DNA of 64,000 nt from Ricinus communis (GCF_019578655.1 NC_063258.1:2170001-2234000), one strand, 5' to 3'; shown: positions 1-12,127, counted from the stretch's first letter. Numbers and translations: made by a program. Notes: a model not told the origin generated them from the letters alone.

Positions 1-2440
1 AATTTCCTTGGTAATCTTATTTTTATCCCTTAAGTAATCTTCTTTAGGAAACTTTGGACAATATTTTCCTCTAAAATTAGCAAGTACCAATGGATTATCT
101 ATGTGATTTTTTGCTGGTATTTTAAAAGAATTCTTCTTTTAAATAAATATAAATAACTGATAATTTAATTTTTTGGTAATTCAGTAAATAAATTTTATTT
201 ACTAATTTAGCATTGGAATATCTTCATCGGTAATTAATAAAAAGTCTATGAATTTCTTTTGTCTTAATTTACCTATGAAAACAACTCATCAATAATTATT
301 AAAAGTAAAAATAATTTTATTAAGAAGAAAATTATCATTGCTAAAGATGGTGCTATATTTGAGCACCTAATGTGGGCAGCGGTTTCAAGCGCGCACCTAA
401 GTATTTTTAGCGACTATATAATTGTAAGATTTTTCAACCTAATATGGAATGCGGTAAAAAAACATATTTTTTTGGAAAGAGATACTATTTCACCAATCGA
501 GTAACAGGTATCTAACATATTCATATCTAATGATTTTTCATAAAGTGGTAACAAAAGGTATAATTTGTACAATTCTTTTCATTTTCCAATTTGATTCGAT
601 CCATTCGTTCATAGAGCGATTTATTCAATCATAAACATTTCTAGAACACCTCTAATAAAGGGACAAATAGTCAATTTTGAGAAAATCACTCGTTTGATCG
701 AGTATACTACCAATAAATTTTTACTTCTTATTTTAGTATGTGCTTCCGGAGGAGCGCGCATGCAAGAAGAAAGTTTGAGCTTGATGCAAATGGCTAAAAT
801 ATCTTATGCTTTATATGATTATCAATCGAATACGCTGACTAGTCATTGAGACTAGCGCAGAGATGAGAGTCGCTACCCGGGCAATCACTAAGACACTTTT
901 ACTAATTAGTGGAATTTCTTAGATTCCATAAGGAAGTTTATGCTACAAAATCTAGAGATGGATCTAGAAGCCAACTTTCTTATTTGTGTATATTTATCTT
1001 TAATTTTATTGTTTAACAAATTATTCCATATGAACACAATCAGTTTATATACAGACATAGCAAATAACAAATATAATTCACCTAGGTTTAGCTCATTTTA
1101 TTCAAGCTAACCCATATTGGAGTTATTAACCTAATTTACTAGTTAATTGATTACATATAGCCCACCTAGTCTAGCCCAATTACATATTATGCTTTTGATT
1201 TCTAACCTTTAGACCTAATGGACTACTTATTATAACGAGACCCATTCTATGTGAACCTAATTCTAAAGAACTAAATCCTAATGAAAACATGCCAAGGCCT
1301 ACTAAGTCTACTTCAATTTTAGAGTTTAGGCCTAGTTAATATCAATTAGCCTATTGGACTATAGTGTTTATGTTGGGTCTAATTTTAAGCTTAAGTCTAT
1401 GTGACTCATTTTAATTAATCAATCACATAACACATATTTAATCAATTATATAATAAGCAAAATAGACAAAATAAGATGCAGGAAATAAACTTAACTATTA
1501 TAACCTGGCCTATAATTAAAATTATAAAGAAAAAAGACTTAAAAATCTAATATAGTACATAAAATACATCAAAGTCGACCAAAGCCAAAAGATTGGGCCA
1601 AAAGACTGCACAACCGATCGGCTCTTGGGGTTCCAAGCAGGTTCTTTTATTGATTCGTCAATGTATCTCGCATCTCTAAAGCCGAATTTCACATACACAG
1701 AGAATAAAATTAATTAGATATGAAAGAAACAAAATAAAATAATAAAATCAAAATAACAAAAATCAGTTGATTGATAAAAACCCTAAAAACTAATAAAAAC
1801 CTAGAAACTAAAAGTACAATAAACAAAAAATGGTAAATTAATCATGTAATCCTATTAAACATATTTAATTATTGAATTATAATAAAAATATAAATATAGA
1901 TCATTAATTCTATTTTATGTGCCTAATTAGATTCAAAACCCTAATTGGCAAAATCATAAGATTCAAAACCCTAGTGTTCTTTTTATCAGGTTTCAAAACC
2001 AATTAACATACAGATCCACTAAAAACCCTAATCTAATCATACTAATCACAAATAATAACAATAACCCTAATCATGTTTCTAGAAAAATAAATAACAAACA
2101 AATAAAGAATAGAACAAAGAAACCGGTTTAGGATGATGATGGATGCATATTTGGAGGAACCCTCAGGTTGTCACCATAATTGATGATTTTGCGAGTCTCA
2201 GGTGATGAGGATGCAGTTGAATCAAAGACTGGTAGGGAATCCAGTACTGGAGAGAGGTTGAAAATCTTCTATTGATTAAAAAAAATTTCAAAAAAAGATT
2301 CTTTCTGAAGTGGCTTTTTTTTCTCTTAGTGACAGAATTTGTATTTGACCATAAAATCTGCTAGAAAAATGACGTTAAGTTAAAAGGCCCCCAATCAGCA
2401 CTGTGTATACAGAGCTAGTTGGCTCTACACAAGGAAAATG
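1..2440. other. AT-rich region, no supportable gene
   Basis: No convincing coding frame is seen on either strand. The stretch from about 1000 to 1480 is rich in gccca/gccta words of the kind common in plant LTRs, and 2080-2440 also looks LTR-like, so parts may be LTR debris flanking the retroelement fragment that starts at 2443. I could not find paired ends, a primer site or a target duplication. Confidence 0.4.
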
Positions 2441-2442
2441 AG

Positions 2443-3069
2443 TTAGACACCAGAAGTCATCCTTCTGTACTTTACTCCTTCATGGTTGATGTAGTCCTTA
2501 GCCTGGATTCGCAGTACATACCTTTCTTTTGTAGTCGCCTCCTCTCTATATTCTTTTTCTTCTACAAATCTTTTCAGATTATATAACCAAAGCTTCTCTT
2601 TTGATCCCATATAGACTTGCATTATCTGGTGTCCCTGATAACAAGGTGCACTTGATTTTACAATCACTAATGGCTTCATCGAAAGCTGCGAGGGGTTGTC
2701 CCATATAGACGATAGGGGTAGCTAGTGCGTCTGCCATATGGTTCTCATCTCATGAAAAGTGTATTACTTAGAGAAATTACAAACTAAAGTCTTGGGATAG
2801 TTGACATATGGCTTTAACCTTTCTTCTTTTATTTTCTAATCTTCAATGGCTTGTTGAATTACTAGCATAGAGTCTCTATATACCATTAGCTGCATCACTC
2901 CTACTACCACAACCGCTTCTAATTCAAATAAATATGATTCATACTCCGCCATGTTATTTGTAACTTTAAATTCCAATCTCTTGGCCATTGGTAGCATTTC
3001 TCCTTCTGAAGTAATAAGAAGTATCCCTAATCTTGCACCTTTCCCGTTCGCTGCTCCATCAAAGCACAT
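2443..3069 (-). pseudogene. Second RNase H and pre-integrase region
   Basis: The frame 2836-3069 reads FDGAANGKGARLGI, then TNNMAEYESYLFELEA, then VYRDSMLVIQQ, matching the three acidic positions (FDG, EYE, RDS) of the additional RNase H found in Tat/Ogre elements. Below it, after a frame change, 2443-2679 has 'MKPLVIVKSSAPCYQ' and 'KRFVEEKEYREEATTKE', the linker that leads into the integrase H2C2 zinc finger. The zinc finger and DDE core themselves are missing, so the pol gene is cut near 2440. Confidence 0.75.
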
Positions 3070-3230
3070 TTTTCATTCTTGAATCTCGATTGCCCCTATA
3101 TTCTCCTCAGGAAATTCTAGATCCCAATAGTCGTCTCTCTCGATTGCAATTTAAGCCAAGAATTCTACAACAGCCCTATCATTGACTACTTTCTTAGTGA
3201 TGTACTTGATGTCAAATTCTGTTAGGAGCA

Positions 3231-3518
3231 TTAACCATCTAGCCATTTTTCAATAAGAGATGGAGCTTCGAACAGATACTTTGGCAGGTCTATTTTTGAA
3301 ATTGCTTGCACTCTATAAGATTGTAAATAATGTCTCAATTTCCTTGTAGCCCATATCATGGCCAAACATGTCTTCTCCACAAGGTTATACTTTGACTCAT
3401 AAGATAGTAACTTCTTATTGAGATAATAGACCACATGTTCCACGTCATTAGGCCCACATTGTGCTACCATTGCCTCCATAGCTTCCTCTTTTAAGGTTAA
3501 ATATAGAATCAACAACAT
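3231..3518 (-). pseudogene. RT-connection/RNase H relic (first RNase H)
   Basis: The frame contains the block EHVVYYLNKKLLSYESKYN followed by EKTCLAMIWATRKLRHYLQSY, the typical RNase H-like segment just after plant gypsy RT ('YY.SK.L...E.RY...EK.CLAL..A..KLRHY'). In an active element it would help remove RNA from the RNA-DNA hybrid. The part ends in the short block IEKWLDG. It lies directly downstream of the RT relic on the same strand. Confidence 0.75.
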
Positions 3519-3539
3519 ACTATCCTTCAGCGGCTTTAT

Positions 3540-4663
3540 TAGATACTTTTTAATTCTATCGAAGGCCTTCTAACAATGCTTATCCCACATAATGGGCTGG
3601 TGTTTACTCAAAAGCTTGAAGATGGGATCATAAAACCATTGTGAGCTTAGAAATGAACCTATTAATATGCTGTAGACATCCTAGAAATCTTTTAACCTCT
3701 TTCTCTGTCTTCAGTGCTAGCATCTCCTGAGTAGCCTTTATCTTGTCTATATCAATCTATACCCGTTGACTTATTATATGTCATAGTAGCTTCCCTAAGT
3801 TACTCCGAATAAACTCTTCTTCGTATTGAACCTCAGGTTATACCTTTCTACTTGTCCTAAAAACTTTTCTAAAGGCTGAAAGTTTTCTTTTCTTGTTTCA
3901 AACTTTACCATCATATCATCTGTATACTCCACCTCCTTGTACATCATGTCATGAACACAAGATAGTTGTTGCTCTTTGATAAGTTGGCCCTATATTCTTT
4001 AGTTTAAAAGGTATAGCCCTATAGCAATATCTACCCTATTCGATGATGAACGTTGTCGTTAGCTTGTTCACTATTACTATAATGACTTGATGGTATATGG
4101 AACCTATTAATAAAGGAATACATTGCACTTGAAGCAACACAATCGATCATCACATCCATGTGAAGAAGGGAAAAATCATCCTTAGGGCATGCCTTGTTCA
4201 GGTCCAAATAATCCATATGCATCCTTACTTTTTCATCATTCTTCGAGACTGGGACAATATTCGCCAACCATTCAAGATAACCGACTACATTGAAGAAATT
4301 AATGACCTTCTCTCGAATCTTCTCTACCCATTCTAGCCTTAGTCTTCTCATCTTCTACTTGATAGGCTTGATGTGTGAACAAGTCGGAATATAATGCTCC
4401 GCTATTTTCCTGTCTAACCCTAGCAAGTCATCGTAGGACCATGCAAATATTAATTTTATTTTTTCAATTATTTTTTCTAGTTCTATACTCTCTTTAAGAG
4501 TTATATCATAAGCTATCAAAATGTTCCTTGGATTTGTATTTGTGCCTAAATCAAATGAATCAATTTGAATGAAATTTATATCAAACATGCACATGTCATG
4601 ATTATTAAAATGCATACTACCATCAGAAAAAACATCATACAAGTAAGCAAAACTGGAGTTCAT
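3540..4663 (-). pseudogene. Tat-like reverse transcriptase relic with PR-RT linker
   Basis: The linker frame 4355-4663 has IFAWSYDDLLGLDRKIAEHY, corresponding to the conserved 'FAW...D.PGID..I..H.L' block before plant gypsy RT. The frame 4031-4351 carries VPVSKNDEKVRMHMDYLDLNKACPKDDF (positions about 4180-4265), the RT palm entry motif, where canonical copies read YRDLNKACPKD. The catalytic box reads YTDD at 3915-3926 (YVDD in most relatives), so its two aspartates survive. Several in-frame stops and frame changes between these blocks rule out function. Confidence 0.8.
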
Positions 4664-5054
4664 ATCATTGATCTTGGAAATAAAAGAAATATCATCCTCA
4701 TAAAGGTCATACGTTATTACATCATCATAAAATACATTAATGATATTCTCCTCTATTAGAGTAGCTAGCTCCTATTAACTCAACTTTTCAGGCAGGGAGA
4801 TAAACTCTTCTAGCTTCAGCTCTTCTACCTTGGTGGTGACCTTCTCGTGGACTTCCTTGATGCTCAGCTTAACCATCCTATTGATGGTCAAATTCTTGAA
4901 GATCTCGAATCCCGACACCTCAGTCCTAGCTACAAATAACAGGTTTGGGCTCCCTAGAGTAGGACTTGTACTCCTAGATAAATACATCTTTTAGAGTCTT
5001 ACCCTTCAGCTTGCCCTCATCTTCATCTGCAGTAACCCAGCCATGTCGGGTCTT

Positions 5055-5600
5055 CTATCCTTTAAAGTCTAGCAGCTCTATGATACCCTGTTGATTCTTT
5101 CGCAGCTCCATTCTAGGCCTGAAGTCCATTTTCTTGAACATGCTGGTTACTTTAGGATTTATATAGTCCTCGTATAGGATAGCAACTTGGAATCTAGTAG
5201 GGGCTTCCAGCTCCTTGACAGCTTTTTGAATGGTCGAGACAACCTTACCACCTTCGGCGTTAATAGTCACTATTTCATCTTCATGAGGTAACTTGACCTT
5301 TTGATGCACAGTGGAAATGACTCCTCCTAGAGCATAAAACCATGACCTTCCTAATATTAATGCAAGGGTTACTAAGATGTCCAAGATAATGAATTCAACT
5401 CAGGATTTTGTGGGACACATTCTCACAAGTGTTGTAAACGTCCTTTCACATCTCTCATTGTCTTATCATAGGCTCTTATAACTATATTCTATGGTTTTAG
5501 GTATTTCGCAGTCATCCTCAACTTAGAGAGTATGCGAAAAGGACACCCATTGATGGTTGACCCACCATCCACCAACAGTAGCTGATTGAAACTAAATCAA
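5055..5600 (-). pseudogene. Tat-like aspartic protease (PR) relic
   Basis: The segment near 5540-5590 reads LLVDGGSTING, matching the active-site turn of retroelement proteases (normally D-T/N-G-S), here with DGGS. The frame at 5055-5384 carries LGRSWFYALGGVISTVHQKVK, the usual 'LGRPW...AGAVPST.HQ..K' block at the C-terminal end of plant gypsy proteases. The two parts are separated by stops, including one near 5395. A working enzyme would cut the Gag-Pol polyprotein in the virus-like particle; this copy cannot. Confidence 0.75.
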
Positions 5601-5929
5601 CTATCAAATGTTGTATCTTAAATTTTTATCAAATGCTTTAATATAACTGTTCAACGAGAAACAGCTATCAACTGTAATAAACCTCTGGATCAAACACCCT
5701 CTAAAAGTGAATAATAGACACTAGTCTATGGACAATGAGCTAGGATAAATAAGTTCCACCTGACGTATACGCCAAATATTAAAAATATGTTAACAATAAT
5801 ATAGAGCTAATAATTTTCTAAAGAATAAATACAAAAAAGCACTTTGTGGTTTCATCTTTGACTATTTAGAGTATTTTTTTCAGACAAAAAGAGATATGTA
5901 GTTAAAAATTAAAAAACAAAGTTCAAAAA

Positions 5930-6465
5930 AGTGCCTTGTGGTTTGGAGCTTTTGTACTTAGGGGATTGTGATTTCTTTCGTGATAAAGAAGTACCGTGTG
6001 ATTTAATTTTTTATATTTTTACTACCTTACAGACTAATATATTTAGATTTTTATCATTTAATATTAGTATAATATGCATTTTCATAACAAAATCACTTAT
6101 TAAGTAATTTAGTATATTATTAACTATATTAAATTTATGTTTAATGAAATTAATATATGTATTTTAATTTTATTAAAAATAAAATGAAATAATTTTAAAA
6201 TAAAATTATGATATCTTTAGGAGTACCATGATAGTTGATTTGATAGTAAATCACCTATAAAATAATTTTATTATTGAAAATAAATATTATAATTATATTA
6301 AATTATTAAAATCTAAATATATTAATTTGTAAGATAGTAAAAATATAAGAAAATTAAATCACAAGGTGCTTTTTATCATGAAAAGGACCATAGTTCTCTA
6401 AGTGCAAAAATGCCTAACTACAATATATACTTTTGTATTTTTTCTAAAAATTATGACAAAAAAAT
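5930..6465. repeat. Hairpin-forming MITE-like inverted repeat
   Basis: The left arm (about 5930-6060) and the reverse complement of the right arm (about 6300-6465) run parallel for over 100 bases. Shared words include a tttttgtacttag/tttttgcacttag block, a cgtgataaa/catgataaa block, cc(g/t)tgtgatttaatttt, and attaatatatttagattt/actaatatatttagattt. The loop in between is very AT-rich and has no coding frame. Long inverted arms around a non-coding centre fit a MITE, perhaps Mutator-type. I could not identify a target duplication, so the ends are approximate. Confidence 0.6.
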
Positions 6466-7714
6466 TTATTTTCATCATTAAAACATATTGATCGGTAAAG
6501 ATTTAGCCTTCTTCACTCCAATCAACTCTCATCATCATATTTTCTGTATTTGATGATATAGGTTTAGAGCTCAATAACTCAAAACGTTATTATTTAACTT
6601 TTAAATTTGATCTCATCAAATCAATAACTTCTTAAACTGTGATTTAACAGTTAATTAATGGAATTAGTTGTTAACCTCCAAGCTCATGTTATCAAATACG
6701 AGTAATTTGATGATAATGTCGGAATAAAAGTGGTTGAATCCTTATAAATTAAGACTTTTTAACGGTAAGATATTTTTTTGTCATAATTTATAACCACATA
6801 TATTTGTTTATAAAAAAGAAACCACAGTATAAATTATCAATTGCTGAACCATAAAGTTTTTTTTTACTTATACCTTCTCTAAATTAATCTCTATAAATAT
6901 TATCATTTGACTTCTCCTTTAAACTTTATATATACTCAAAGCAATATACATCTGAACGTAAATTACAAGTTTTCTCATTTTAATATTTTATACTTATTAA
7001 TCTTTCAAGTTGAATAATTTTTATTTAGTTTAAATATTTATTTACTTTTGTATTAAATGAATAAATAGATGAGTATATATTATTGATTTTAAATAATTTA
7101 TATTAATTATTAATATTAGATATTATATTCATATATAAAAATTATATTTGTATGTATTTTGGAACCGCTAATATAGTTAAAATTTATTCAATAGATAACT
7201 ATATTGCTTTGTACGTGGAAAGTAAAGAAAATAAGTATCCTAGAAGACTGCTGACTTTTGTAATTAAGCTTGAATTCTTATTGACAGATGCGGGGTGCCG
7301 TGGTACTCGGGTTGGCAATTTGTATTCTAGTTGTGGTTATCCATTCTAATCTATGTAGTCAAATCAAGTAATATTTGAATTGATTAAATAATTGATATGA
7401 GTAATTCATAATCAAAAAATTGCACTCTATTTAAGTAGAACTCTATTATTCTATCCATGCTGGTATCTATGTTATATCCAAAATATTTTCTAAATTAAAT
7501 GTTGAATATTAAAATTTTTATAAATAAACTTATTATTTTTAATTATCAAATATATTATATTTAGAGAACTAGACAAGCTAGTTAATTCTTCAAATTTTTA
7601 ATATTTTTTATTATTCTAATATAATTTATTTGAATATATTATATATTATTTTAATTAAATAAAAATAAAAATTAAAAATATGTTCTTAATGTCTTAGTTT
7701 ACTCAAATTTTTAG

Positions 7715-7747
<33 letters not shown>

Positions 7748-8305
7748 ATTTTAATAAATAAATATGAATAAATTAATAATCTCAATTAGTAATCAAATCT
7801 TTCGATCCCGACTTATATCAATGAGCTAAATGAATAATCTCGCTTAATGCATGAGATAATAAATTTGTTTGGCATATATATATATATATATATATATAGC
7901 CTCTATTATTTATGTATATAAATTTTAAATTTTGAATTGTATATTTTTAACCATATATATTTTTTAGTTATAACTCATGCATAAATTTTAATAAAATTAT
8001 ATATATAAATAAATAAAATATAAATTTTGAAAATTAATAAAATATTTATCTATTAATAAATTAATAAAATATCTATTGATAGATAAATAACCTTTATAAT
8101 AATATTATTTTGTTATATTATCTTGTAGAAGTTTTATTGTATTTTAATAACTATTTGGATAATTGGTTATCAAAAAACTTATGTATATGAAGATAGATTT
8201 AATATTTATAGAAATAGACATTCATCATTTTGAATGGAAAAAGGTATAATACTATTCTACTCATATTCTATCTATTGTCGTCCCGGTGTGGGATAAGGAT
8301 GCTGG
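6466..8305. other. AT-rich intergenic DNA with TA microsatellites
   Basis: No coding frame is convincing. The 65-codon frame at 7152-7349 looks like chance. Two TA dinucleotide runs lie at 7715-7743 and 7874-7898. The stretch ends immediately before the target duplication of the retroelement at 8311. Confidence 0.5.
7715..7743. repeat. (TA)n microsatellite
   Basis: About 14 perfect TA units in AT-rich non-coding DNA. A shorter run of about 12 units follows at 7874-7898. Confidence 0.95.
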
Positions 8306-8310
8306 ATTAT
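8306..8310. repeat. Target-site duplication, left copy (attat)
   Basis: The five bases attat lie immediately before the TG that opens the left LTR at 8311. The same five bases follow the CA that closes the right LTR (20070-20074). A 5-bp duplication is the normal footprint of a Ty3/gypsy integrase. Confidence 0.9.
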
Positions 8311-9575
8311 TGATGTGTCTAAATTAGTACTCGCAAGTGTATGAACCAAATGGTAGTTCGGACAAGCTCACCACGAGGTCGATCTCACAAGGAATTGTAG
8401 ATTATATATTATAAAGACTAACTATTACACAAAATACTGAAACTAAAAGCCAATGTTTTGAGAATAATTTTTAGTCTAATAAAAGAAATTAAATAACCAT
8501 AAAATAAATATGCAACTAGAATGATTAATATGAGCTATATGATAAAATATCATTTAGTCTAGCTTTTAATTAGTAATCCCCTTAATTCTCTTAAGCCCTA
8601 ATTTAATAAATGAGATGGTAATGTGCCTTTTACCCTAAGTCACTCAAGCTAATGGTGCAACTTAGGTTTCTTATACCAACATAGATTAAAGTAAAGATGA
8701 TATTTTTAATACTTTTAACCTAAAGATTTTCATAACACATATTACTACTAAATTGATATGATGGTCAACCAATAATAATATATAAAATTAATGATCATAT
8801 GAAGGCAAAGAAATCATTCATTAAACTCAAAATATATAAGATTCATACATAAGTAAAAAGCCACATTAAACACTTATGGAACTTAGCCTAACATACTTAA
8901 TCCAATAATCATTGTAATTAAATAGAAAGACTTAAAATTCATAAAACAGAAAACTAAAACTTCCTTAAAGTTCAAAGGCTCTTCAAAGAATGAAGAAGAT
9001 TGGTCCTCTTTCTATACGTCTTCGAGAAGCTTCTCCGATTCTTCAAAGAATGATGCAACACCAAGCTAGCTAGATGTGGGAGATCATGAACTATAGAAAT
9101 TTCTATAGAGAATAATAAAAACCTTATCTAGAGAGATTCTTAGTAGCCGAAGAACTCCCTGTTTTAATTAACCTCTACTCCTGTAGAGATTTCATTCTTA
9201 GAGTTCTTTTCTCAACACACAACTACTATAATTTATGCCTTACTGTCCTAAACAAACTAAACAACTCAAAAGATAATTATCCACTAATTACATAATAACT
9301 ACTTATATCCCCCTTCTTGGGTCTTAATGAATTAAGCTAGGCCCAAGCTATTAATAGCCCACGTGTCTAATTCTCGAACCTCTAATAGCCGTAGTCCAAT
9401 TAAAGCCCATTAATGCGTTTTTAGCTTAAATTCTCCTCTTTGGCGATTATTTCTTGAATTTAGACAAGAAAACTAAAGTGAAGTAAAACATATCTTTTCA
9501 CCATATTATATATAGAAATATATCATTAAAGCTCTAAAATACCCTTAAATATCTATATACAATTTGGATCGATCA
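8311..9575 (-). repeat. 3' LTR of the Athila-like element
   Basis: A 1265-bp copy that starts tgatgtgtctaaattagtac and ends ggatcgatca, matching 18799-20069 over its whole length. It is the 3' LTR because the coding strand is minus. No coding frame was recognised inside it. Confidence 0.93.
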
Positions 9576-9611
9576 AATAACCTCACACTTGAACTTTTAC
9601 TTGTCCTCAAG
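9576..9611 (-). promoter_or_regulatory. Degenerate polypurine tract and fixed-distance motif
   Basis: Just inside the 3' LTR the minus strand reads gtgtgaggttatt, a weakened form of the purine-rich tract that primes plus-strand DNA synthesis. The 15-nt word ttacttgtcctcaag (plus strand) lies at 9597-9611, starting 22 nt from the LTR edge. The same word at the same distance occurs in the elements at 55689 and 51004. Its role is not known to me. Confidence 0.65.
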
Positions 9612-11040
9612 TAAATAGTAACTTAAGAATCAATTGTTGTAAAAAATCAAAAAGCAATTCGTACTCAGCTCAAAAGTACTATTCAAAAGAATCTCACTAA
9701 TGCATATATTAGGCAAATCAAAGAAAACTTGAATCATAAGAATTTCTTTTTAAGAAGTTGTAAACTCAATCATTGTTAGTCAAAAGATTCAAGTATTCAT
9801 CATTTACACATGTTCACAACAAATAGCTTAACTCATTATCAATGAATAAAATTATAATGCATACAACCCAAATTATGATAACCTTATTCAAAAAGAAAAA
9901 CCTTAATGTTCAAATAAGAGATCAATAGGCATTTATATTTTTTACTTGCTTTGCAAGCTCTTTTTCTTGATTTTCTTTTCTTTTCACCCCTTAGATTTAC
10001 TTGATACTTGGAGTTTTTTTTTCTTTCTTGAGATGTTATGTCTTTTTATGCAAATACAAACATGGGTAATGAATACACCTGGTTACTCAACAAAATAAAA
10101 ATCAAGATGCTTTGCATACTCATAATTTCAATTGCCTTTTTACGCGAAAATCAACATTGTTTATGAAGACCCCTGGTTACTCAGCAACTAAAACTAGCGA
10201 AGTAGAATTATTAACTTAGAGCTTTTAACTTACCAATATTATTTCCCACAAACATAGGTAAACCATAATAATAACAAGAGAATAATAACCTAAATCATAC
10301 ACTTCTAATCATACCCATGTCAAATGCTGCTAAACTACTAATCATGTTCTTATGCAAACGATAAACACTTGATCATTTTGCAACCAACTCATAAGTTCAC
10401 ATTCATATGTGCTTAAAAATCAATTCAAGAACTCAAAAAATTATCATAGTAGCATTTTTTCATTGATTCTTTAGTATAGAATAATAACAAAAAGCTGAAT
10501 ATATAATAGTTTAAAATTTTTTTTACAAAAATTAATCAAAAGCTACTAAATACTTGGCATATATAACAGAATTACTCTAAATCTTCCCCCTCCACCACAC
10601 ACTTATTTTAGACGTTGCCCTTAATGTCTTAATCATAAACAAAACACATAAAAGAGAAAAAGATAGAGTACTTCCTTTAGAAATTGGAGTGCCATTTAAT
10701 CACCATTGGCTATAAGTAATCACCATCCTATATAAACCTTAAATAAGCTTTAGAGAACCATCATTGATAAGAGTTGATTAGCTTAAAATAAAATATCATA
10801 AATAAAATAGAACCAGAAAGTTATTATTACAAAATAAATGCATAATATAAATCCTAAATAGCTATAAAGCATGGAAATCCTAAGATAGCTAAAAATATAA
10901 AAGTAAATGCCCTATAGTAACTAGATAGCTAAATCCTAAAAACACAAAAAAAAAACTTATTACAAAAACTAGAATCAATGATGAGGTGAGGATGATGGTG
11001 GTGATGGAGCATCAAAGTCGACGGATTCGAAGTAGCAATC
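9612..11040 (-). other. Conserved non-coding 3' spacer of the element
   Basis: About 1.4 kb without a coding frame, between the post-integrase ORF and the polypurine tract. It aligns by eye over nearly its whole length with 55704-57030 in the second element. Shared blocks include gaatctcactaatgca, aaactcaatcattgtta, tttacacatgtt, the tttttatgcaaatacaaaca block, and ggttactcaacaaaa. Both copies carry a pyrimidine-rich stretch near the middle (9950-10040; 56040-56130). Confidence 0.7.
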
Positions 11041-11052
11041 GATTTTGTATGC

Positions 11053-12127
11053 TTATCGACATTGACTCTTCTCCACATTAGCCAAACGAGAATCAAAAGC
11101 ATCGAGTTGTTGGTTAAGGTTGGTGTTTATATCTTGTAGTTGATTTAAAACTTGGTGCCAACCTTGACTACCCCATTCTTGCCCTCTACTTTCTTCATTA
11201 TCCGACTCTTCCTTTGTATCATGTCTTGGTGGCTCATCTCTAGCCACACTACTACTACCTCCACTCGATCCATGCTTAAAAGTAAGAGGACCACCACGGC
11301 AATTTACCAAATTAGCTCTGCATTAGTATCTAAATTGTCCGCGGAGGGTAATGCCTCACATGGAGAAGGCTCCGAATCAAAACTACAAAGATACATGGCG
11401 AAACCTATAATAATATGTCCTAACCCGATACAATTTTTAGGTCTAGCTGGTATCTTTAGTAAACTTTACATAATAAAGTATGCCGAAGAAATAGATTTAT
11501 GGGTGTCCAAACACTATTAAATATTTAGTTCTTGCTTCGTCATCTTATTTGTCTCTTTCCTACCAAATATGCCTCCATACATGAATTTTAAAATAAGCAA
11601 ATAACAATGATCATTGAAGACATTATTTGGCATGTTATTAACATCATATTTATCTTGAGCCGTTAGTTTTTTTGCAAAACTTGCCCAAATCAAACTTATG
11701 ATGTTGTTCACAAATACCTCCTTTTTTAAAACCGAAAGCTTGGATAATTGCATCATAGTAACATTATAATTATGCCCAAACAATCTTACCTTAAACTCCT
11801 TGTCATTGGAAGGATCATAATGTAGAGTTGTAAAAAACTGTAAAGTTAATTCATTATATGATAGCAATGAGTTAAAGGCAAAATCCTTTCATCCTAGTCT
11901 ACCCAAAAGGATCATTATTCTCTAAAAAATATTCAACTTAACTAGAGAGGGAGCATCCAAAAACTTACATGAAACTTGCTCTCTTGAAGCAAGGTTAAGG
12001 AATCGATTTCATGAGAAGAAAGATCAAAAGGAGCTCCACGAGTTGCCATTAAGCTTTGTTTTTCTTCATAAGAGCTTGAGACTATCTCCTTCCCCTTTTC
12101 CTTTCTTGTTCTCTTCTTTGGGGCCAT
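11053..12127 (-). pseudogene. Post-integrase ORF like ATHILA ORF-1 / plant transposon protein
   Basis: Three sense frames follow one another. 11942-12127 starts MAPKKRTRKEKGKEI, a basic N-terminus. 11517-11867 has SYNELTLQFFTTL followed by FKVRLFGHNYNVTMMQLSKL, which fits the 'Y.ELTLEFL.....F.LFG..Y.LT..EF...LG' core of the ATHILA ORF-1-like proteins found in plant retroelements. Bridging sequence in another frame (FLDAPSLVKLN, LLGRLG) fits the same family. 11053-11310 ends in a heptad-rich stretch (LNQLQDINTNLNQQLDAFDSRLANVE), a likely coiled coil. The position after pol is where env-like ORFs sit in Athila elements, but I see no signal peptide or membrane segment. Stops and shifts make it a relic. 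12128-12450 upstream of it is non-coding. Confidence 0.6.

Larger units (their letters stand above)
2443..5600 (-). mobile_element. Tat-like Ty3/gypsy retrotransposon fragment
   Basis: Read on minus, the order is protease, linker, reverse transcriptase, RNase H, a second RNase H, then the start of the integrase region, all broken by stops and frameshifts. The second RNase H after the usual one is the known hallmark of the Tat/Ogre branch of plant Ty3/gypsy elements. No gag is recognised above 5600 and no integrase core below 2443, so both ends are truncated. No LTR could be paired with it. Confidence 0.85.

Noticed and set aside
7152..7349. 65-codon plus-strand frame in AT-rich DNA
   Set aside because: Composition and surroundings fit chance; no recognisable motif.
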